DNA of 64,000 bases from Deltaproteobacteria bacterium (lineage in GTDB: Bacteria > Myxococcota_A > Polyangia > HGW-17 > JAJRWW01): NCBI GenBank assembly GCA_029938605.1, contig JAOZUO010000008.1:17621-81620 (forward strand), given 5' to 3'. A program made the translations under genes and the position numbers. The stretch's first letter is position 1; the number at the start of each line of letters is the position of its first letter. Below, one piece after another: positions 37,560-45,248 of the stretch. Below the pieces are notes generated by a model, which worked only from the letters and a program-made list of their open reading frames with translations, had not been told where the DNA came from and did not search any database.

Positions 37560-40453
37560 CGGCGTCGGATCCAGCCCAGCAGCAGGCACAGAGCCAACAC
37601 CAGCCCGGCGCCCCGGTGGCTGCGTCCAGACGAGCAACCGGCTCCGCCCTCGACACTCACCGGGACGTTGCCGCCGTTGCAGACAGTAAAGCTGTCGTCG
37701 ATCTCCGCAGCCGAGAGCGTCGAGTCACCATCGAGGTCCAGGCCGGTATCGATGCGACGGCCGCCGAACTCACAGCTCGGGTCGCCTGGTGCCAGCTCCG
37801 TTACCTCGATCAAGCTGGGCGTACCCGTGCTCCCCGATTCGCCGTTACACACCCAGAAGGACTCGTCCACCTCCTCGGGATCGAGCTGACCGTCCTGGTC
37901 GTCATCCACGCCGACGTCCACCCGCTCACCGCCGTTTGCGCAGTTGGCGTCACCGGTGGCCAAGCTGGTGCTCTCCACCAGCGCCTGGCCACCCTCGGTG
38001 CCCTGAGCACCGGTCTCCCCGTTGCACAGGGTCGCCGGTAGGCTGTCGATTTCACCGTTCTGCAGGATCCCGTCACCTCCAATTCCGCCACCGTCGCCGT
38101 TGTCCAGGCCGCCCTGGACGACCTGCCCTCCTTCGGGGCAGGTGGTATCGCCCACGGGGATCGCGTCGACCCGCAGCAGGTGTGCCACCACGCCGCTGTC
38201 TCCGTGGCACACGTAGTACGGCGAGCCGTCCACCTCGTCGGGGTGAAGCACGCCGTCTGACGCAACGCCGTTGCCGTCACCGTTGTCCAGACCGGTCAGG
38301 ATGCGCAGGCCGCCCTCAAGGCAGGTGGCGTCTCCCGTGGGCAATGTCTCCACGGCCACTAACGTAGTGACACCGCCGGAGCCGTGACAAATCGCCATCG
38401 GTGCCACGTCCTGCTCATCTTCTTCGAGCACGCCGTTGGCAGCGATCCCAGCGCCGTCGCCGTTGTCCAAACCGAAAAACAGCAGGTGTCCGCCGGACGG
38501 ACAGGTTGCGTCGCCCACGCTCAGAACTTCCGAGCGTACGAGCCCGCTGGCGCCGTCGGAACCCGGGGGGCCCTGTCCACCGTCCACGCCTTGGCACAGC
38601 AAGGCGGGCGTCAGGTCCACCTCGCCGTTTTGTAAGACGCCATCGCCCGCCGTGGAGCCTCCATCGCCGTTGTCCAGACCCATGAGGATCTCCAAACCAC
38701 CGGCCGGGCAGTTGGCGTCGCCCACGGGTACCGTCTCCACGCGGATCAACGAGGTGCCACCCACCTCGCCGGTCAGCCCGTTGCAGACCCAGGCCGGCCC
38801 GTTGTCCACCTCATCGTCCTGTAGTACACCATCATCCGCGATGCCGCCACCGTCACCGTTGTCCAGCCCGGAAGTGATCCGTTGGCCTCCTTCGGCGCAG
38901 GTCGCGTCGCCCACGGCCACCGCAACCACTCGGATCAACGACCAGCTCCCATCCGCCGCAGGCTCCGGGTGGCAGATGTACGCTGCGCTCACGATCTCAC
39001 CGGCGTCGAGGGCGCCGTCGAAATCCGTGTCCTTGCCGACGTCCAGTCGACTCCCCCCGTAGCTGCAGTTCGCGCCAACGGGCTCGGGAAGGCTGACGAT
39101 CAGGTCGAGCGGGTACCACTCCACGGCGCCGATGTCACAACCCCCTGCGTTGGGTCGCGGAGCGCCACGCTGGTCGACGAGCACAATCGCCGCAGCGTTA
39201 TCCGTACAGATCCCAGCGTCGGACAGCGGACTTCCGGACAATGGCAAGTGCGACAGCGTGCCTCCTCCGTTGTCGGCCAGCGGCGCCAACCTGGGCTCGA
39301 GACCCACGAGATCAGCACCACCGAACCCGGACAGGCAGTTCCCGGGCGCCAGCACAAGATTGAACCCGTTTGAAGTGATGGCGTCCGCCGCGCAGTCGTG
39401 CGCGTCGGGTGCGCCACCCCACAGCAGATTGTGCGCCAGGACGGAGTTTTTCACCGTGGCCGAGCCGCCCGAGATGCGAATACCGCCGCCTGCTGCGGCG
39501 TTATCGCCCAGGTTGCCTTCGTTGAAAACGATGGTGCTGTGCGATATCGAAATCTGGGTGCCGATCACGCTGACGCCCCCGCCGTGCCAGTCGGCGCGGT
39601 TGTTGCTAATCGTAGAGTTGAGGATCGTGGCACCCACGGTGGCCGGCGAGCTCAGCACCAAGAGACCACCACCGCTGCCGGCCGTGCTGTTGTCAGCCAG
39701 CGTCGATCGCTCAATCGTCGTGACCGTATTGAGCGAGTAGAGCCCGCCGCCTCCGGTATTGAGCGCCTCGTTGCTCAGAAGAACGCAGCGCTCCAGGGTG
39801 ATCGGCGCAATCGTCATGACGCCACCGCCGTTGCCCGAAGCCACGCAACGCTCGATCACCACCGCCGATAGGATGGTCGACCCTTCCGCGCGGATCCCGC
39901 CTCCGTCGCCGACGACGTTTCCATTCTCAACCGTGAGGTTGTGCACCCCAACCGTACTGCCGGGCAGGACGTGAAATACGCGATCGATGCCTCCACCGTC
40001 CACCACGGTATCCCCCGCACCCGCGCCGACAATCTCGAGGTTGCTCCCCAGGTCCAGATCACCCGTGGCGTTGCTGTCCTCACCCGCTCCCGCCAGAGAC
40101 AAGACGTACGTTCCCGAGGGCACGAGGATCACGTCATTGCCGGTTCCCGCAGTGCAGCCGCCAAACGCCGTGTCGGTGTTGGCCGCCTGAACAGCCTCCC
40201 GGAGCGAGCAACCGGCGCCGGTGTTCCACTCGTCGGCTTGGGTGTCGACCGTGATTGTGGCCGCAACCGCGGACGAAGGCAGTGACAGCACCGCCACCAC
40301 CGCCAGGAAAAGCCCCGCAACGAGCCACCGACCGATCCCCGCACGAATTCGTCGGTGGGGAACCGACGCATGGGTGCCTCCGCAATTTTCGCTGGTTATC
40401 GATACAACAGTGCGTTGATACCGGTCGGTTTTCGAAATCCAATACGTGAGCAT
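37556..40453 (-). CDS. CSLREA beta-helix surface protein with MYXO-CTERM-type tail
   Basis: The 965-residue protein has a long N-terminal leader with a hydrophobic core (WLVAGLFLAVVAVLSLPSSA), then the CSLREAVQAAN motif and right-handed beta-helix repeats with GGG turns to about 450. About eight repeats follow of the form VGDATCxxGG...GLDNGDGxG...VLQxxEVD...CNG (residues 450-930). The end GCSSGRSHRGAGLVLALCLLLGWIRRR (split: Cys motif, helix, Arg cluster) matches the MYXO-CTERM sorting signal, so it should be processed and lipid-anchored at the cell surface. The gene is translationally coupled to the OmpA-family gene. Confidence 0.85.
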   Translation of the reverse strand: MLTYWISKTDRYQRTVVSITSENCGGTHASVPHRRIRAGIGRWLVAGLFLAVVAVLSLPSSAVAATITVDTQADEWNTGAGCSLREAVQAANTDTAFGGCTAGTGNDVILVPSGTYVLSLAGAGEDSNATGDLDLGSNLEIVGAGAGDTVVDGGGIDRVFHVLPGSTVGVHNLTVENGNVVGDGGGIRAEGSTILSAVVIERCVASGNGGGVMTIAPITLERCVLLSNEALNTGGGGLYSLNTVTTIERSTLADNSTAGSGGGLLVLSSPATVGATILNSTISNNRADWHGGGVSVIGTQISISHSTIVFNEGNLGDNAAAGGGIRISGGSATVKNSVLAHNLLWGGAPDAHDCAADAITSNGFNLVLAPGNCLSGFGGADLVGLEPRLAPLADNGGGTLSHLPLSGSPLSDAGICTDNAAAIVLVDQRGAPRPNAGGCDIGAVEWYPLDLIVSLPEPVGANCSYGGSRLDVGKDTDFDGALDAGEIVSAAYICHPEPAADGSWSLIRVVAVAVGDATCAEGGQRITSGLDNGDGGGIADDGVLQDDEVDNGPAWVCNGLTGEVGGTSLIRVETVPVGDANCPAGGLEILMGLDNGDGGSTAGDGVLQNGEVDLTPALLCQGVDGGQGPPGSDGASGLVRSEVLSVGDATCPSGGHLLFFGLDNGDGAGIAANGVLEEDEQDVAPMAICHGSGGVTTLVAVETLPTGDATCLEGGLRILTGLDNGDGNGVASDGVLHPDEVDGSPYYVCHGDSGVVAHLLRVDAIPVGDTTCPEGGQVVQGGLDNGDGGGIGGDGILQNGEIDSLPATLCNGETGAQGTEGGQALVESTSLATGDANCANGGERVDVGVDDDQDGQLDPEEVDESFWVCNGESGSTGTPSLIEVTELAPGDPSCEFGGRRIDTGLDLDGDSTLSAAEIDDSFTVCNGGNVPVSVEGGAGCSSGRSHRGAGLVLALCLLLGWIRRR

Positions 40454-40546
40454 TATTTTGTTCCTCCCGCTACGAATTTAAGTAAACGAATAAGGAGGAT
40501 CATGCAAGAAATAGTCGTGGTGGGATTTGAACGGCTCAAACCGATC

Positions 40547-43500
40547 TCAAGCGGATTTTGACGAACGTCCCTTCAATGCGTCGGCGGCGCCGTCGAACAG
40601 ATCGTACAGTACCGGAATGACCACGAGGGTCAGGAGTGTCGAGGCGGTCAATCCGCCGATGACCGCGATGGCCAGCGGAGAGAAGCGCTCGGCGCCCAGG
40701 GCCCACTCCGCGGCCAGAGGGATCATCCCGACGATGGTGGACATGGCCGTCATCATGATGGGGCGAAAACGCACCTGTACCGCGGCGAGCAGGGCCTCGC
40801 GACGAGCGACCCCCGCCTCCCGACGCTGGCGAACGAACTCAATGAGAATAATCGAGTTGTTCACCACGATACCCACCAACAAAATGAGCCCCACAAGCAC
40901 GGGCATGGACACGGGCTTTTGGGCGATCCACAGGGCCGCCGCCACACCCGTGAGGCTCAGGGGGATACTCATCATGACCGTCAGCGGATGCAGAAACGAT
41001 CGGAACTGCGCCACAAGCAGCAGATACACCGCCACCAGGGCAATGGTCAGGGCGCCGATGATCTCGTTCTTGGCGTCCTTCATGTCGTCCTTCTCGCCGG
41101 TCAGCTCGAGTCGGTAGCCCCGGGGCACCTCGATGTCGTGCAACGCTCGCTCCACGTCGGCGATGACGAAGCTCAGGGGCCGGCCATGGACAAAGGCCGA
41201 GATCTCCAGCGTGGCGGTGAGCTTCTCGCGGGTTACGATACCCTGGCCGATGACCGGCTTCACCGTAGCGATCTGGGACAACGGAATGGAGGTCCCCTTC
41301 TGGGAGGTCCCCTTCCCGGGGAGGAACAGGGGGAACCGCAACAGGTCCCGGGTGTCTTTGCGGTAGGGGCGATCGTAGCGGACGCGGATGGGGATGGGGG
41401 AGCCGCGTCGATCATAGTAGTCGCCGGCCGCGAGACCGTCGGTCCCCTCGGACAACCGCCGCGCAACGTCCACCGAGGAGACTCCCAGGGGACCAGCGCG
41501 AAGACGATCTACCTTCACCTGCATGCGCTTCTGATCCAGGCGCCAGTGACGGATGGGGGAGACCACGAAGTCCACCCCGCCGATCTTGTTTTTCACCCGC
41601 TCGCCCAGCTCGTTCAAGACCTTGGGGTCCTTGCCGGAGATGCGCACGACGATGGGCGCCACGGTGGTGGACTTGGCGGTGGACCCGAGCTCACGCACCG
41701 TGTAGGAGCGGATCCCGGGGATGCGCCGGATGCGGCGGTTCACCCGGGACATGACGTCCCAGATGGTCTCACTGCGGGTGGTGCGATCGGTCATGGTGAC
41801 CGTCAGGTAGCCCTGGGTGGCCCCCTGCACGCCGAAGGAGCCCATGGAGCGCATCCCGGCCTCGAAGCCCACCTGCGACTGTACCAGCTTCACGGAGTGT
41901 TCTCGCATCAGCACAGCCCGCGCCTGGCGCACCGCACGCTCGGTCTGCTCCAGCGAAGATCCAGGGGGGGTCTCCAGGGAGACGAAGAAGGCGCCGCCGT
42001 CCATCTTCGGCAGCACCTCCATGCCCGCCTTCTTGATCCCCAGCACCCCGGCGACAAAGAGCGCCACGACGATGATCACGGTAACGATTCGCTGATTCAG
42101 CGCCCGACGAAGCAGCCAGGCGTAGCCACCCTGGACGCGATCCATGACCCACCGAAAGGGGAAGGCCACGTAGCTCGCGTAGCGGTCGAGTCCTTTCCCC
42201 CACCGCGTGGCGAGGGAGAGGACGGGCACCATGAACAGCGCCACGACAATGGAGCCCAGGAAGGCGAACAGCAAGGTCTGCGCCAAGGGGCCGAAGGTCT
42301 TGCCCATGAAGCCGCCCAGATACAGCAGGGGAACGAGCACGATCACCGTCGTCGCCGCCCCCGCGAGCACCGGCATGCGTACCTCGTCGGTGCCGGCCAC
42401 CGCTGCATCCTCCATGGACGTCTCGGGGTCCTCGCTGTGACGGACGATGTTCTCCAGCACAACCACCGAGGCGTCCACCACCATGCCCACGGCCAGGATC
42501 ACCGCCGAGAGGGTCACCATGTTGAGCTCGACGTTGAACATCTTCATCAGGGCAAAGGTCACGGCGAAAGACAACGGCATGGAGACGGCGGTCACCAGGG
42601 AGGTGAATACCCGACCGAGGAACAGGAAGATGATGATGGACGCCAACAGGAGCGCCTGCCACACGTTCGACAACAGGTTGTTGACCACGGTGCGCGTGAA
42701 GCTCGCGGTCTCCTCCCCCTCGGTAAACTCAAGCTCGGGGTAATCGGCCCCGAGCTGCTTGACCATGGCCCGGACCTGCTCCACCACTGCCACCGTGTTG
42801 GCGCCGTCGGCCTTGAACACCTGCAGGGCGATCGAGCGGTTCTTGCCGATGGAGAACCGCGAGTCGTCGTCGAGGGAGGCCTGGCGAACAGTGGCCAGAT
42901 CGCGGAGCCGCAGAAGCGTGCCATCGGGCAGGTGTACCGGAAGCTGCCGAAGCTCGTGGATGGAGGCGGCCCGCTCATCCACGCGAAACGTGAGCTGATT
43001 GTCCACGCTGCGGATCTGACCGGCGGGAACCGAGATATTGCCGGCTCTCAGGACCGCGGCGATCTTGCCTAGCGGAAGACTGTAGGCCTCCAGCTTGCGT
43101 CGGTCCACCTCCACGATCACCGCGGCCTTGCTGCCGCCAAAGACATCCACCGCCGCGACGCCGGGGATCCTTTGAATTCGCGGGGCCAGCAGGTCCTCGG
43201 CCATGCGACGGGTCTGCACAAGGTCCTTGCCGGCGATTCCAAAGGTGATTACCGGCCGGTCGCTGGTGCGGAATCGGAGCACCTGCGGCTCGCGGATCGT
43301 CCGCGGCAGGGAGCCCCGGATCCGGGCGATGGCGTTCTGTACGTCCACGGCGGCCAGCTCGGCGGGCCGGGAGTACTGGAACTCGAGGGTGATCACCGAC
43401 AGGTTGTCCTGGGAGGTCGACCGAACGTTCTTGATCCCCTCCAGGGCGGCAAACTCCTCTTCGAGGGGCTGGGTGAGATCCTCCACCACCTGATCCGCGG

Positions 43501-43663
43501 GGGCACCCGGGTAGGCCGTGATGACGTTGACAACCGGCGGAGACGTGTCCGGGAAAAGCTGCATGGGGAGCCGGAAATAGGCGTAGATCCCCAGGATGGT
43601 CACAGCCAGAGCCAGCGCCCAGACCGCGTGCTTGTTTCGCAACAGGGTGCGGCTGAGACTCAT
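40547..43663 (-). CDS. RND-family efflux pump permease
   Basis: A 1,038-residue inner-membrane antiporter of the hydrophobe/amphiphile efflux class. The N-terminus NKHAVWALALAVTILGIYAYFRLP is helix 1. The helix-4 region reads SAVILAVGMVVDASVVVLENI with one Asp of the proton relay. The duplicated second half has IALVAVYLLLVAQFRSFLHPL and VGIVVNNSIILIEF. Two large periplasmic porter domains lie between. It uses proton flow to export compounds together with the adaptor encoded just upstream (ATGA overlap). No outer-membrane factor gene is in the operon, so a TolC-like protein must come from elsewhere. Confidence 0.95.
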   Translation of the reverse strand: MSLSRTLLRNKHAVWALALAVTILGIYAYFRLPMQLFPDTSPPVVNVITAYPGAPADQVVEDLTQPLEEEFAALEGIKNVRSTSQDNLSVITLEFQYSRPAELAAVDVQNAIARIRGSLPRTIREPQVLRFRTSDRPVITFGIAGKDLVQTRRMAEDLLAPRIQRIPGVAAVDVFGGSKAAVIVEVDRRKLEAYSLPLGKIAAVLRAGNISVPAGQIRSVDNQLTFRVDERAASIHELRQLPVHLPDGTLLRLRDLATVRQASLDDDSRFSIGKNRSIALQVFKADGANTVAVVEQVRAMVKQLGADYPELEFTEGEETASFTRTVVNNLLSNVWQALLLASIIIFLFLGRVFTSLVTAVSMPLSFAVTFALMKMFNVELNMVTLSAVILAVGMVVDASVVVLENIVRHSEDPETSMEDAAVAGTDEVRMPVLAGAATTVIVLVPLLYLGGFMGKTFGPLAQTLLFAFLGSIVVALFMVPVLSLATRWGKGLDRYASYVAFPFRWVMDRVQGGYAWLLRRALNQRIVTVIIVVALFVAGVLGIKKAGMEVLPKMDGGAFFVSLETPPGSSLEQTERAVRQARAVLMREHSVKLVQSQVGFEAGMRSMGSFGVQGATQGYLTVTMTDRTTRSETIWDVMSRVNRRIRRIPGIRSYTVRELGSTAKSTTVAPIVVRISGKDPKVLNELGERVKNKIGGVDFVVSPIRHWRLDQKRMQVKVDRLRAGPLGVSSVDVARRLSEGTDGLAAGDYYDRRGSPIPIRVRYDRPYRKDTRDLLRFPLFLPGKGTSQKGTSIPLSQIATVKPVIGQGIVTREKLTATLEISAFVHGRPLSFVIADVERALHDIEVPRGYRLELTGEKDDMKDAKNEIIGALTIALVAVYLLLVAQFRSFLHPLTVMMSIPLSLTGVAAALWIAQKPVSMPVLVGLILLVGIVVNNSIILIEFVRQRREAGVARREALLAAVQVRFRPIMMTAMSTIVGMIPLAAEWALGAERFSPLAIAVIGGLTASTLLTLVVIPVLYDLFDGAADALKGRSSKSA

Positions 43664-44847
43664 CGTTTCCCCTCACTTACCTTGCCGGACTTGCCGGATT
43701 CGCCGGACTCCACGGACTCGCCGGACTCCACGGGATACACGCGGATGTTGTCGGCGAGCATCTCCAGATTGGACACCGCGACCAAGAATTTTTTCGGCAG
43801 CTTGCCATGGACACTCACCCTTCGGCCGTCTCTGACGCCGACCTTCACCACCACCCGCCGGACGCGCTTGCCGTCCAGCAGGAAGATGGCCGACTCCGAG
43901 CCCCGACGCAGCACGGCATGCGTCGGAACCGTCACCGCCTGGGCCTCCTGGGCGACGACGAAAGAGACATTGATGGACATCCCGTTTCGCAGCGCCGCAA
44001 CCGCGACCCCCCGGAGCCGGATCTTCACCTCCACCGTGCGCCCCACTCCACGGGCCATGGGGGCGATCACATCCACCTTGAGCAGGTGGGTCGTCTCGCC
44101 GATAACCACGCGCACCGGCGTGCCCACACGAACGGAACGTCGGAGGTCACTCTCGACCACGTGGACCCGGATCTCCATGGCGTCGTTGCCGAAAAGCAGG
44201 ATGGGGCGACCCGGCATGACGTTCTCGCCCGGCTCGGCGATCCACTGCAGAACGCGCCCGTCAAATGGGGCCTTCTCGCGAGTCTTCGCCGCGATGGCGC
44301 CCCGCAGGGCCCTCGAGGCCTTGGCAGCCCGGTAGGCCGCACCCGCCGCGTTGCAACCCTTGCGATACCGATCCACCACGAGGTCGGATACGGACCCGGC
44401 CTTGCCGAGCTTTTTATACTGTCGATACCAGCGGCATTGGTGCTCCCACTCCGCCGACGCCTTCCCCATCTCCGCCCCCGTCCGGTTGTAGGAAGCCATC
44501 AGATCCTGTGCGCCGAGCAGAGCGATCAGGTTCCCTTTTTTCGCCTGTCCTCCCTCGGCAACCGGGAGCTTGATGACGGTGCCCGGGACCCGGGCCAGGA
44601 CTTTGATCTCCCGCTGGGAGTGCACGGTGCCCACATAGTGCAGTCGGTGCGCCAGGGGGCCGTTGCTCGCCGCCGCCACCCGGATCGCCAGAGGAGCCTT
44701 CGGGGCATGCGCCGCCTTGGGTTTGCAGCCCACACCGCCAACCAGACCCAGAACCATGCCGAGCGTTCCCAAGCTACCGAGCATTCCCACAAAGCTGATG
44801 TGTTTGATTGTGATCCGAACTCGGCAGGCTCTCATATTCTGGCGCAT
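43660..44847 (-). CDS. RND efflux periplasmic adaptor lipoprotein
   Basis: The ATG at 44847 has AAAGGA seven bases upstream. The 395-residue product has a signal with lipobox near VGGVGC. It shows the adaptor order: a barrel-sandwich half (LHYVGTVHSQREIKVLARVPGTVIKLPVAEGGQAKKGNLIALL), a helical hairpin, the second half (APFDGRVLQWIAEPGENVMPG), a beta-barrel and a membrane-proximal domain. The hairpin is short. The C-terminus is a Gly/Ser/Glu repeat (ESGESVESGESGKSGK). It links the permease to an outer-membrane channel. A palindrome upstream may be the operator. Confidence 0.93.
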   Translation of the reverse strand: MRQNMRACRVRITIKHISFVGMLGSLGTLGMVLGLVGGVGCKPKAAHAPKAPLAIRVAAASNGPLAHRLHYVGTVHSQREIKVLARVPGTVIKLPVAEGGQAKKGNLIALLGAQDLMASYNRTGAEMGKASAEWEHQCRWYRQYKKLGKAGSVSDLVVDRYRKGCNAAGAAYRAAKASRALRGAIAAKTREKAPFDGRVLQWIAEPGENVMPGRPILLFGNDAMEIRVHVVESDLRRSVRVGTPVRVVIGETTHLLKVDVIAPMARGVGRTVEVKIRLRGVAVAALRNGMSINVSFVVAQEAQAVTVPTHAVLRRGSESAIFLLDGKRVRRVVVKVGVRDGRRVSVHGKLPKKFLVAVSNLEMLADNIRVYPVESGESVESGESGKSGKVSEGKR

Positions 44848-44984
44848 GATTTCGGTCCTTTCGGTGGCTGTGCCAGTAGGGAACACAGGCCACAAGCTGG
44901 TCAATGCATCTTCCGTACCGAATACGTCTACGCCCAGGCATGGCCACCTTTCCGACAATGCCCACCCGGTTGATATCTTAAACT

Positions 44985-45011
44985 CCGACAGGCCTGTCGG
45001 TTTTCCGACAG
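44985..45011. promoter_or_regulatory. Palindrome CCGACAGGCCTGTCGG plus extra half-site
   Basis: A perfect 16-base palindrome (44985-45000) is followed by a third copy of its half (CCGACAGG, 45004-45011), and a related CCGACA is at 44952-44957. It lies between the divergent efflux adaptor and metalloprotease genes, about 140 bp before the adaptor start. This is the arrangement of a TetR/MarR-like operator, but no regulator gene is nearby. Confidence 0.55.
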
Positions 45012-45067
45012 GGCACCCACGACAAGTGGTGAGCTGTGTCGTGCTATGGTTCGGGAGATGATGGACA

Positions 45068-45225
45068 GGACCCGGTCAGCAATAAGTTGGTCAGATCAGG
45101 TCGTCGAGGCGCCCGGCTCGCGAGGCGCCAGAAGGGCGCATATCGGGAATATGAAACCGCCTGGCAACGAAGCGAGCCGGGATGGATCGGCGACGTGAGC
45201 GATCAAGTTATTGCTGACCGGGTCC
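45068..45225 (+). repeat. Palindromic element 3 of the ~165-bp family
   Basis: Arms 45068-45089 and 45204-45225 (GGACCCGGTCAGCAATAA and complement) pair at 21 of 22 bases. Inner blocks GTCGAGGCGCCC, GGGATGGATCGGCG and TGAGCGATC are shared with the other copies; the inner stem is CCGGCTCGC/GCGAGCCGG and the central hairpin CATAT..ATATG. It ends 23 bp before the GTG of the metalloprotease gene, and the rest of 44848-45248 holds only the palindrome described above. Confidence 0.8.
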
Positions 45226-45248
45226 TTAGGATCCCAAGCGCACGGGCG

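Noticed and set aside
40516-40560. Minus-strand GTTCAAATCCCACC resembles a tRNA T-arm just after the RND gene.
   Set aside because: No D-arm, anticodon arm or paired acceptor stem could be drawn; the left part is the end of the RND coding region.
45036-45248. The open frame upstream of the metalloprotease could give a 71-residue N-terminal extension.
   Set aside because: It translates palindromic element 3, lacks a ribosome site and would bury the lipoprotein signal peptide.
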